Source: an uncultured Pseudomonadota bacterium (GTDB lineage: Bacteria; Pseudomonadota; Gammaproteobacteria; Burkholderiales; SG8-39). From it: DNA of 5,298 nucleotides. This document shows positions 1 to 5,298 of this stretch, piece by piece. The position numbers and the translations under genes were made by a program. The stretch spans positions 1-5,298 of the forward strand of contig CAITSH010000197.1 in assembly GCA_903895005.1 (NCBI GenBank), in the 5' to 3' direction. Each line of letters begins with the position of its first letter. The first letter of the stretch is position 1. The notes under the pieces were generated by a model, which saw only the letters and a program-made list of their open reading frames with translations, was not told where the DNA came from and made no database searches.

Positions 1-1584
1 CTGGTAGTTACCGTTGAAGAAGCTCGCCTTGGACTCGCCCTCAAAGGCGAGGATGTGCGTCGCAATACGATCAAGGAACCAGCGGTCGTGGCTGATGACC
101 AGCACGCAACCGGCGAATTCGAGCAGCGCGTCCTCGAGCGCGCGCAGCGTCTCGACGTCAAGGTCGTTGGACGGCTCGTCAAGCAGCAGCACGTTGCCGC
201 CGGCGATCAGCGTTTTCGCAAGGTGCAGGCGGCCGCGCTCGCCACCGGACAGGTTGCCGACCTTCTTGCTCTGGTCGGTGCCCTTGAAATTGAAGCGGCC
301 GGCATAGGCGCGCGAGGGCATCTCGAACTTGCCGACGCTGAGCACGTCGGCCCCGCCGGAAATGTATTCGAACACCGTCTTGTCGCCCTCAAGGTCGTCG
401 CGCGACTGGTCGACGTAGGCCATCTTGACCGTCGAGCCGATGGCGATCTCGCCGCTGTCCGGTTTTTCGCGGCCGGTGATCATGCGAAACAGTGTCGACT
501 TACCCGCGCCGTTAGGACCGATCACCCCGACGATGGCGCCGGCCGGAACGATGAATGACAGGTCGTCGATGAGCAGGCGATCGCCATAAGCCTTGGTAAC
601 GTTCTTGAATTCGATGACCGAATCGCCGAGACGATCTGCGACAGGAATGAAAATCTCCTGCGTCTCGTTGCGCTTCTGGTATTCGTAGGAGGACAGCTCC
701 TCGAAACGCGCCAGACGCGCCTTGCTCTTGGCCTGGCGCCCCTTGGGGTTTTGCCGCACCCACTCGAGTTCCTGGCGAATGGTTTTCTGGCGCGCCGACT
801 CGGTCGACTCTTCCTGCGCCAGGCGCTTGTCCTTCTGGTCCAGCCAAGAGCTGTAATTGCCCTCCCACGGGATGCCGTGGCCGCGATCGAGTTCAAGAAT
901 CCACTGCGCAGCGTTGTCCAGGAAGTAACGATCGTGGGTTACGGCAACCACGGTGCCGGAAAATTTTTGCAGGAACTGCTCCAGCCATTCGACCGACTCG
1001 GCGTCAAGGTGGTTGGTCGGCTCGTCGAGCAACAACAGGTCCGGCTTGGACAGCAGCAGCCGGCACAGCGCAACGCGGCGTTTTTCACCTCCCGATAGCG
1101 GGCCGATTTTCGCGTCCCAGGGCGGCAGGCGCAGAGCGTCGGCGGCGATCTCAAGCTGATGGTCGACGTTATCCCCTGCGGAGGCGGCGATGATGCCCTC
1201 CAGTTCGGCCTGCTCGGCGGCAAGCTTGTCAAAATCGGCATCCGGTTCGGCGTAGGCTGCGTACACCTCGTCGAGGCGTTTTTTGGCGCCAAACACCGCG
1301 CCCATGCCTTCCTCGACGGTCTCGCGCACGGTCTTGTCCGGGTCGAGTTTGGGTTCCTGCTGCAGGTAACCGATGTTGAGGTTGGGCATGGTCACCACCT
1401 CGCCGTCGATATTGGTGTCCTCGCCGGCCATGATGCGCAACAGGCTGGACTTGCCCGAGCCGTTGAGGCCGAGCACGCCGATCTTCGCGCCGGCAAAAAA
1501 ATTCAGGGAAATGTTTTTCAGGATCTGGCGCTTCGGGGGGACAACCTTGCCCACCCGGCGCATGGTGAAAACGTATTGGGCCAT
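1..1584 (-). CDS. ettA: Energy-dependent translational throttle protein EttA (ABC-F ATPase), 3' end cut by the window
   Basis: This is a soluble cytoplasmic ABC-F protein with two ATPase domains and no membrane segment. In E. coli, EttA binds the ribosomal E site and gates the first steps of elongation according to the ATP/ADP level. The frame is open for 528 codons from the ATG at 1584 to the window edge. E. coli EttA has 555 residues, so only the C-terminal tail is missing. Visible motifs: Walker A GLNGSGKSS (39-47), signature LSGGE (163-167), Walker B with D187-E188, switch H217; then Walker A GPNGAGKST (356-364), LSGGE (445-449), D469-E470 and H499. The catalytic glutamates fall at 188 and 470, the same numbers as in E. 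coli. The region between the domains (about 242-320, KGRQAKSKARLARFEEL) is the basic PtIM linker typical of EttA. The start MAQYVFTMRRVGKVVPPKR matches the family N-terminus. The Shine-Dalgarno is weak (GAG about 10 bases upstream). Walker A1 has a final Ser instead of Thr, and the second domain reads DEPSNDLD; both are mild variants. Identity is nearly certain. Confidence 0.97.
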   Translation of the reverse strand, partial: MAQYVFTMRRVGKVVPPKRQILKNISLNFFAGAKIGVLGLNGSGKSSLLRIMAGEDTNIDGEVVTMPNLNIGYLQQEPKLDPDKTVRETVEEGMGAVFGAKKRLDEVYAAYAEPDADFDKLAAEQAELEGIIAASAGDNVDHQLEIAADALRLPPWDAKIGPLSGGEKRRVALCRLLLSKPDLLLLDEPTNHLDAESVEWLEQFLQKFSGTVVAVTHDRYFLDNAAQWILELDRGHGIPWEGNYSSWLDQKDKRLAQEESTESARQKTIRQELEWVRQNPKGRQAKSKARLARFEELSSYEYQKRNETQEIFIPVADRLGDSVIEFKNVTKAYGDRLLIDDLSFIVPAGAIVGVIGPNGAGKSTLFRMITGREKPDSGEIAIGSTVKMAYVDQSRDDLEGDKTVFEYISGGADVLSVGKFEMPSRAYAGRFNFKGTDQSKKVGNLSGGERGRLHLAKTLIAGGNVLLLDEPSNDLDVETLRALEDALLEFAGCVLVISHDRWFLDRIATHILAFEGESKASFFNGNYQ

Positions 1585-1622
1585 GGCGTTTTTTCTCAAT
1601 TCGGTGACAAAATCAGGCTCCC

Positions 1623-1628
1623 ATTCTA
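1623..1628 (-). promoter_or_regulatory. ettA: Possible -10 element of ettA (TAGAAT)
   Basis: On the minus strand TAGAAT matches the sigma-70 -10 consensus at 5 of 6 bases. It would start transcription near 1616, giving a leader of about 30 bases. No recognisable -35 element sits 16-18 bases upstream (GGGTCG there), so the call rests on the -10 and its position only. Confidence 0.28.
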
Positions 1629-1724
1629 ACCGACCCGCCCTCGCGCGACCCGGACCGGCTCTACCTTTACCGCGCCGCACGATGCGCGACCCGCACCGCA
1701 TATGCTACTGTTGCGCCTGAAAAC

Positions 1725-1739
1725 CGGGGCATTGCCCCG
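1725..1739. repeat. Inverted repeat CGGGGC-ATT-GCCCCG in the leader region
   Basis: A perfect 6-bp G/C stem with a 3-base loop lies about 65 bases upstream of the binding-protein start. On the plus strand it is followed by ATCGAAG, so it is not an intrinsic terminator in that direction. On the minus strand it is followed by GTTTTC, but no gene there would need a terminator. It could be an operator half-site pair, an mRNA 5' structure, or chance in GC-rich DNA. The GGGG arm could also pair with the C run downstream. Confidence 0.4.
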
Positions 1740-1767
1740 ATCGAAGCGACACCCCCGCATTTTGCCG

Positions 1768-1777
1768 CCCCCCCCCC
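1768..1777. repeat. Homopolymer run of ten C
   Basis: Ten consecutive C lie 27 bases upstream of the ATG of the binding-protein gene and before its Shine-Dalgarno. Runs of this length are prone to slipped-strand length change and to sequencing length errors. The tract is noncoding, so a change would alter spacing in the leader or promoter, not the reading frame. Confidence 0.9.
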
Positions 1778-1794
1778 GTTTCGCTGCACATCGT

Positions 1795-1799
1795 GAGGA
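1795..1799 (+). promoter_or_regulatory. Shine-Dalgarno GAGGA that decides the start of the binding-protein gene
   Basis: GAGGA ends 5 bases before the ATG at 1805, which is good spacing. Two in-frame alternatives are poor: the GTG at 1802 is only 2 bases from the site, and the GTG at 1793 overlaps it. The ATG at 1805 also gives the cleanest signal peptide. Confidence 0.7.
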
Positions 1800-1804
1800 A
1801 TGTG

Positions 1805-2554
1805 ATGACAACCCCGCCCATCCGCGCCGCAGCCCTGCTCGGTGCCTGTCTGCTTGCATCGGCCCCGGCCCACGCGCTGACCCTGCTCACCGAAGAGAAC
1901 GCGCCCTTCAACTACACCGAGGGTGGGAAGCTCACCGGCTTGTCCACGGACATTGTCTCTGAAATGGCCAAGCGCGCCGGCGTGCCGGTGCAGACCAAGG
2001 TGCAAAATTGGGAGATAGCCTATCCTGCGGCCCAGGCCGACAAGGACACCTGCGTCTATTCCACCGCCCGCCTGGAAAACCGTGAACGCCTGTTCCAGTG
2101 GATCGGGCCTTTCGCACTCAATCGCTGGGCCTTGTTCGGAAAATCGGACTTTGCAGCACCGGTGAAGGCCATCCCGGACCTGCGCAAGTTCAAAATCGGC
2201 GGCGTGGCGGCCGATGCCAAGGTCGACTTCCTGATGAGCAAGGCGGTCACCAACTTCCGCCTTTTCGGCAACGACACGCAGGTGCCGGCGAAACTCCTGC
2301 TCAAGAAGGACGATCCGAACTACATCGACCTTTGGATCACCAACTATTATTCGGCAAAAAAAGTCGCCGCCGATGCAAAGGTCACTGATATCAAGATGGT
2401 CTATGTGGTGCGCGAAGAGGACTTGTATCTCGCCTGCAGCCCGCGCACGTCCAAGGACGACATCAAAAAACTTTCCACCGCGCTCGAATCCATGGTCAAG
2501 GACGGCACGGTGAAAAAAATCACCGAAACTTACGAAAAACGCTTCGCGCAGTAA
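1805..2554 (+). CDS. Periplasmic solute-binding protein, SBP_bac_3 type (amino-acid-binding-like), orphan
   Basis: The protein has 249 residues from the chosen ATG. Residues 1-24 form a Sec signal peptide: short basic start, hydrophobic LLGACLLASA, and an AHA cleavage site before LTLLTE, leaving about 225 mature residues in the periplasm. There is no lipobox cysteine at the cleavage point, so it is soluble. The fold resembles family 3 solute-binding proteins (COG0834 / PF00497): lobe 1 opens with LTLLTEENAPFNY and LTGLSTDIVSEMAKRAG (43-59), followed by YSTARLENRERLFQWIGPF (85-103). That last stretch corresponds to the family motif holding the arginine that binds the ligand carboxylate, here R89 or R93. 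Lobe 2 starts near KIGGVAADAKVDFL (130-143), and the C-terminal helices end in KITETYEKRFAQ. Two cysteines in the mature protein, C83 and C211, could form a disulfide. No permease or ATPase gene is adjacent, so the partner and ligand are unknown; it could also serve as a sensor. The family call is solid, the ligand is not determined. Confidence 0.85.
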   Translation: MTTPPIRAAALLGACLLASAPAHALTLLTEENAPFNYTEGGKLTGLSTDIVSEMAKRAGVPVQTKVQNWEIAYPAAQADKDTCVYSTARLENRERLFQWIGPFALNRWALFGKSDFAAPVKAIPDLRKFKIGGVAADAKVDFLMSKAVTNFRLFGNDTQVPAKLLLKKDDPNYIDLWITNYYSAKKVAADAKVTDIKMVYVVREEDLYLACSPRTSKDDIKKLSTALESMVKDGTVKKITETYEKRFAQ

Positions 2555-2592
2555 CCCCCTAGTCCGTCGCGCGGGGCGAAGGCCGACAGTGA

Positions 2593-2606
2593 GGCGCCGG
2601 CGCGCC
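2593..2606. repeat. GC-rich hairpin GGCGC-CGGC-GCGCC between the binding-protein gene and mnmC
   Basis: A perfect 5-bp stem closes a 4-base loop, made of overlapping palindromes (2594-2603 and 2599-2606). The following bases GCGTTATGATT are not a T run, so it is a poor intrinsic terminator. It sits where the -35 region of a mnmC promoter would be. It may have no function. Confidence 0.35.
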
Positions 2607-2610
2607 GCGT

Positions 2611-2616
2611 TATGAT
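2611..2616 (+). promoter_or_regulatory. mnmC: Possible -10 element TATGAT directly before mnmC
   Basis: TATGAT matches TATAAT at 5 of 6 bases and ends six bases before the GTG at 2623, so transcription would be expected to begin at or next to the start codon. No good -35 is seen at normal spacing: CCGACA at 2583-2588 is 22 bases away. There is also no extended -10 TG. Readthrough from the upstream gene, 68 bases away on the same strand, is the alternative source of mnmC mRNA. Confidence 0.35.
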
Positions 2617-2622
2617 TGGGCG

Positions 2623-4542
2623 GTGATCAAGCCGCATCCCGCTCCCATTTCAGTAGAACCCGCCTCCCTCGAATTCAACGAGGTCGGTGAGTCCTACTGC
2701 GCACGGTTTCAAGATGTGTATCACAGTGCCGGCGGCGCAATCGGGCAGGCACGCCACGTGTTTCTCGGCGGCAACGACCTGCCGCGGCGCTGGATGAACG
2801 GGGCGAAACGCTTCACAATCGTCGAAACGGGCTTTGGCCTGGGCCTGAATTTTCTCGTCACTTGCGAAGCCTTCCTGAAAACCGGCGGCGCCAGCGCGCG
2901 CCTGCATTACGTCAGCGCCGAACAACACCCCTTCAGTGCAAAGGATCTCGCGAAGGCGCATGCGCGCTGGGGCGAACTTGGCGGCCCGTCCGCGGAACTG
3001 GTCGCAAAATGGCCGATGATGGTGAACGGCTTTCACCGGCTGCACCTCGCCGGCGGCCGAATCACGCTCACGCTCCTGTTCGGCGATGCAACACAGACGC
3101 TGCGCCAGCTTGACGCAAGCGCCGACGCGTTTTACCTCGACGGCTTTTCACCAGAAAAAAATCCGCATATGTGGTCGCCGCCGATCTGCCACGAACTGGC
3201 GCGGCTCGCCGCGCCGGGAGCAACCCTCGCGACCTGGACGGTCGCAGGCAGCGTGCGCACCGCCCTTGCCGCCGCGGGGTTTGCCGTTGAAAAACGCGCG
3301 GGCTTCGGCACCAAGCGACAAATGCTCGCCGGGCATATGACCGCAGCGCGGCCGTTCGCCGGCCCCGCAAACGACGCGCACAACAGCGTGGCCGTTATCG
3401 GTGCGGGCCTGGCCGGCAGCTTTTGCGCAGAACGCCTCGCAGCGCGCGGCTGGAATGTGACGCTGATCGAACGCCACGCCTCACCGGCGCAGGAGGCATC
3501 GGGCAACCCCGCGGGATTATTGCGCCCCATCGTCAACAAGGAAGACGCGGTCAACGCCCGCCTGTCCCGCCCGGCGCTGGACTATGCGCTGCGTCATTTC
3601 AACGCCCTTGCATCCGAAGGGCACGCGTTGCCCTGGCGGCAAAGCGGCGTGCTTCAACTGGCGCGCGACACCGTCGAGGCCGAGCGCTTCGCCGCCATCA
3701 CCGCGTTGCATGACTTCCCCGCCGACTGGGTGCGCACTGTGAATGCCGATGAAGCCGCCGATATCGCAGGCTGCGCCGTGCGCGGTGCCGGCTGGTGGAT
3801 GGCATCGGCCGGCTGGGCGTCGCCACCGGCGCTTTGCGCCGCCAACATGGAACGGGGTAACCGTCTGGAAAGCCCCATCCAGCGCGCCTTTTCAGCCGAT
3901 GCCCTTCGCATCCGTCGATCAGGCGAATTGTGGCGCGTTGAGGGAAAGCACGCGGGAACCGGCGAAAGAAACGATGGCGGTGAATACGAAGCAGGCGTCA
4001 TCAGCGAGACGGCGCATGTCATTGTTGCCACGGCGTTTGACGCGCGTGCACTGCTGCCTGAGGCCGCGCTGCCGCTTATTTCGGTTCGGGGGCAGTTGAG
4101 CTTCGTACCGGCAGAGGGTCGGCCGTCCATACCACGCGTGCCCGTGGACGGTGATGGCGTGGTGGCACCGCTTGCTGACGGCGGCTATTTTCTCGGCGCG
4201 ACATTCCAGATCGACGACGCCGAACGCGGCGCCCGCAATGCCGACCACGAGGCCAACCTGATGCGTGCCGAGTCGCTGCTGCCCGGGTTCACGCGCGGAC
4301 TCGATGCATCACGACTCCAAGGTCGCGCCGGATTTCGCGCCACCACACCGGACCGCATGCCCATTTATGGCGAGCTGCTGCAACAGCCGGGCGTGCATTT
4401 GGCCGTGGGCCTGGGCGCGCGCGGCCTGTTATGGGCACCGCTCCTTGCCGAACAACTCGCGTCGCAGCTGGCAGGCGACCCGTTGCCCGTCGCGCGTGAT
4501 CTGGCCGTCTCTTTCGGTACCAGTCGCTTCATTGCCCGTTAA
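2623..4542 (+). CDS. mnmC: Bifunctional tRNA mnm5(s2)U34 biosynthesis protein MnmC (methyltransferase plus FAD oxidoreductase)
   Basis: This 639-residue cytoplasmic enzyme (E. coli MnmC has 668) finishes the wobble-uridine modification started by MnmE-MnmG. The C-terminal FAD domain removes the carboxymethyl group from cmnm5U34 to give nm5U34, and the N-terminal SAM domain methylates that to mnm5U34. N-terminal domain (about 1-245): the opening PASLEFNEVGESYCARFQDVYHS matches the family in abbreviated form PASLEFN..FxDVYxS; SAM loop GFGLGLN at 70-76; YLDGFSPEKNPHMW at 171-184 with D173; and FGTKRQM at 228-234. C-terminal domain (about 253-639): FAD-binding GAGLAG at 260-265 with E283 closing strand 2, ASGNPAG at 292-298, GFRATTPDRMP at 570-580, and GLGARGLLWAPL at 596-607. 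Both halves are in one frame with no break. The start is GTG: the in-frame TGA at 2590-2592 leaves no other start before it, and the conserved PASLEFN begins at residue 13. No clear Shine-Dalgarno precedes it. The usual GFGTGLN reads GFGLGLN here. Identity is firm. Confidence 0.96.
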   Translation: MIKPHPAPISVEPASLEFNEVGESYCARFQDVYHSAGGAIGQARHVFLGGNDLPRRWMNGAKRFTIVETGFGLGLNFLVTCEAFLKTGGASARLHYVSAEQHPFSAKDLAKAHARWGELGGPSAELVAKWPMMVNGFHRLHLAGGRITLTLLFGDATQTLRQLDASADAFYLDGFSPEKNPHMWSPPICHELARLAAPGATLATWTVAGSVRTALAAAGFAVEKRAGFGTKRQMLAGHMTAARPFAGPANDAHNSVAVIGAGLAGSFCAERLAARGWNVTLIERHASPAQEASGNPAGLLRPIVNKEDAVNARLSRPALDYALRHFNALASEGHALPWRQSGVLQLARDTVEAERFAAITALHDFPADWVRTVNADEAADIAGCAVRGAGWWMASAGWASPPALCAANMERGNRLESPIQRAFSADALRIRRSGELWRVEGKHAGTGERNDGGEYEAGVISETAHVIVATAFDARALLPEAALPLISVRGQLSFVPAEGRPSIPRVPVDGDGVVAPLADGGYFLGATFQIDDAERGARNADHEANLMRAESLLPGFTRGLDASRLQGRAGFRATTPDRMPIYGELLQQPGVHLAVGLGARGLLWAPLLAEQLASQLAGDPLPVARDLAVSFGTSRFIAR

Positions 4543-4611
4543 GGATTCGCCCACGTGTTCCCGACCGCCACGCCTAGCGGCGGCACGCCTGTACGGCCGC
4601 GTCTGAGACGG

Positions 4612-4633
4612 AAAACGCGCTGCGAGGCGCGTT
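4612..4633 (-). terminator. Candidate weak intrinsic terminator of soxA
   Basis: Read on the minus strand, AACGCGC, a 6-base loop CTCGCA, and GCGCGTT form a perfect 7-bp stem whose last bases run into TTTT then CC. It lies about 90 bases after the soxA stop. The T tract is short and partly inside the stem, so termination would be weak. On the plus strand the stem is followed by AAGCC, which does not support a mnmC terminator. The overlapping GAGGC/GCCTC pairing would exclude this stem. Confidence 0.4.
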
Positions 4634-4683
4634 AAGCCTCTCGCATAATTCGTACACCAACAACCATCGATCCGCGTCGAGCC

Positions 4684-4695
4684 CGCGCATGCGCG
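4684..4695. repeat. 12-bp perfect palindrome CGCGCATGCGCG
   Basis: It is perfectly self-complementary over 12 bases and lies 28 bases past the soxA stop. It has no loop and no T run, so it does not act as a classic terminator. A protein site or chance in GC-rich DNA are both possible. Confidence 0.4.
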
Positions 4696-4714
4696 AGATA
4701 ATTGAAAACCTGCA

Positions 4715-4729
4715 GCGTTAATTTAACGC
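4715..4729. repeat. Palindrome GCGTTAA-T-TTAACGC over the soxA stop codon
   Basis: Two perfect 7-base arms are separated by one T. The right arm contains the soxA TAA stop (TTA at 4723-4725 on the plus strand) and the preceding CGT codon. A one-base loop makes a stable RNA hairpin unlikely without opening of the A/T pairs. As DNA it resembles a small dyad site with an AT-rich centre. GCGTTAA also occurs at 4629-4635, inside the candidate terminator region. Confidence 0.45.
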
Positions 4730-5298
4730 CGGACGCCGGGTGTTTCCACAACCAGACCCTGGGCGCGCCAGGCAAGAAACAATTCCAGGTCGAGGTATTG
4801 CTGCGAAGCATAGGGCAGCAACTCGGCGCGCACGCCGGTCAGGCAGCTGCGCATGCGCCGCTGCAGCGTCCCCGCGCTCTGCCATTCGAGCCGGTAAATC
4901 GGATAGGCCACCGGATGTCCCTGGCTGATTTTCTCCGCGAACAGGGTCCGCCCCTGGTTGGCCTCGTGGCAATGTGCACAAGAGAGGTTCATCTGGCCGC
5001 GCCGCTCATAGAAAAACGCGCGGCCGGCGTCAAAATGCTTTTTCGCCTCACCTGTAATGTAGACCTTCACCGGCTGGCCGCGCGACTGGTGGCTGACATA
5101 GGCCGACAAGGACAGCAGCTCATCGGCGCCGTAGCGAAACGGTGTTGCCTTTTGCCGGTCGACGCGGCATTGCTGCATGCGTCCCTCGAGATTGAGCAGG
5201 CGGCCCGACGCAGCATCCATTTTCGGGTAACGCGTCGCCGCCCCTTTCATGCTGACCGATGCATCTGCGTGGCAGCTGGCGCAGGACTGCTTGTCGGC
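4723..5298 (-). CDS. soxA: SoxA, c-type cytochrome subunit of the SoxAX sulfur-oxidation complex, 5' end cut by the window
   Basis: SoxA pairs with SoxX in the periplasm and oxidatively joins thiosulfate (or a related sulfur donor) to the carrier cysteine of SoxYZ, the first step of the Sox pathway. The visible frame encodes 191 residues up to TAA at 4723-4725. It continues past the right edge, so the N-terminus, including the expected signal peptide, is missing. The internal ATG at 5250 is not the start, because the frame before it encodes ADKQSCASCH. Numbering from the window edge: heme motif CASCH at 6-10 (5269-5283), C44 in the LEGRMQQCR motif that probably ligates the first heme, second heme motif CAHCH at 107-111 (4966-4980), and C152 in RMRSCLTGVRAE (4843-4845), the conserved active-site cysteine that carries a persulfide and ligates the second heme. 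Two CxxCH motifs mark the diheme type, as in Rhodovulum; some SoxA proteins have lost the first. It is last in its direction here; soxX, soxY and soxZ are expected to the right, by the usual gene order. Confidence 0.95.
   Translation of the reverse strand, partial: ADKQSCASCHADASVSMKGAATRYPKMDAASGRLLNLEGRMQQCRVDRQKATPFRYGADELLSLSAYVSHQSRGQPVKVYITGEAKKHFDAGRAFFYERRGQMNLSCAHCHEANQGRTLFAEKISQGHPVAYPIYRLEWQSAGTLQRRMRSCLTGVRAELLPYASQQYLDLELFLAWRAQGLVVETPGVRR

Larger units (their letters stand above)
1585..1804. other. Divergent intergenic region between ettA and the solute-binding protein gene
   Basis: These 220 bases separate two divergent starts and must carry both promoters. I see no convincing gene on either strand. 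Contents: a -10-like site for ettA, an 8-bp palindrome GCATATGC (1698-1705), a tight hairpin (1725-1739), a run of ten C (1768-1777) and the Shine-Dalgarno of the plus-strand gene. I could not find a good -35/-10 pair for the plus-strand gene. TATGCT at 1701-1706 is the nearest -10 match (4 of 6), with no -35. Confidence 0.6.
4543..4722. other. Convergent intergenic region between mnmC and soxA
   Basis: These 180 bases lie between two gene ends, and I see no gene in them. They hold several short inverted repeats: CCGCC/GGCGG (4565-4569 and 4579-4583), CGTCT-G-AGACG (4600-4610), AACGCGC/GCGCGTT (4614-4633), an alternative pairing GAGGC/GCCTC (4624-4628 and 4636-4640) and a 12-bp palindrome (4684-4695). 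None is followed by a long T run on the plus strand, so no strong mnmC terminator is evident. Confidence 0.6.

Noticed and set aside
55..558. Long plus-strand open frame of 167 codons opposite ettA
   Set aside because: It lies wholly opposite ettA, whose ATPase motifs are intact. It has no family resemblance and low-complexity Arg/Ala/Val-rich composition, as expected opposite a GC-rich gene.
1159..1629. Plus-strand open frame of 156 codons running opposite the ettA start
   Set aside because: It mirrors the ettA N-terminal coding sequence, has no Shine-Dalgarno and no recognisable domain.
1793..1804. GTG codons at 1793 or 1802 as the start of the binding-protein gene
   Set aside because: The first overlaps the Shine-Dalgarno and the second is only two bases from it. 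The ATG at 1805 has proper spacing.
1667..2005. Minus-strand open frame spanning the divergent intergenic region
   Set aside because: It covers the signal peptide region of a well-supported gene on the other strand and the C10 tract, with no domain. It is best explained by lack of stops in GC-rich DNA.
2555..2580. Terminator after the binding-protein gene from CCCC and GGGG runs
   Set aside because: The arms are only four bases with a loop of about 14 and no T run follows.
2612..2626. ATG at 2612 as the mnmC start or a tiny upstream gene
   Set aside because: It is out of frame with mnmC and reaches TGA after four codons. The bases are better explained as part of a -10-like site.
3654..4130. 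Minus-strand open frame of 158 codons opposite mnmC
   Set aside because: It is opposite the FAD domain of mnmC, with Ser/Arg/Ala-rich composition and no motif.
4723..5250. soxA starting at the ATG at 5250
   Set aside because: The same frame stays open to the window edge and encodes the first heme motif CASCH upstream, so this ATG is internal.

Overview
The window looks like chromosomal DNA of a GC-rich proteobacterium, most likely a sulfur-oxidising betaproteobacterium. The reasons are high GC content with GC-rich third codon positions, an EttA that aligns closely with the E. coli protein, a fused MnmC of proteobacterial type, and a thiosulfate-oxidation cytochrome gene (soxA). The exact genus cannot be set from this sequence alone.

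Layout from left to right: (1) 1-1584, minus strand: ettA, an ABC-F translation factor. Its start is at 1584, and about the last 25-30 codons lie beyond the left edge. (2) 1585-1804: a divergent intergenic region with a G/C-rich hairpin and a run of ten C. (3) 1805-2554, plus strand: a secreted SBP_bac_3-type periplasmic solute-binding protein with no transporter genes beside it. (4) 2555-2622: a short gap with a GC-rich hairpin and a -10-like TATGAT placed exactly six bases before the next start codon. (5) 2623-4542, plus strand: bifunctional mnmC, which makes the last two changes in forming mnm5(s2)U at the tRNA wobble position. (6) 4543-4722: a convergent intergenic region with several short inverted repeats, including a possible soxA terminator. 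(7) 4723-5298, minus strand: the C-terminal part of soxA, a diheme type with both CxxCH motifs and the active-site cysteine visible. Its N-terminus lies beyond the right edge.

The genes do not form one pathway. ettA and mnmC are both translation-related housekeeping genes, the solute-binding protein is an orphan, and soxA marks the end of a sox cluster that probably continues to the right. I found no RNA gene, mobile element, CRISPR array or clearly undescribed system. The best leads are small: the possible leaderless start of mnmC, the C10 tract ahead of the binding-protein gene, and the palindrome over the soxA stop codon.
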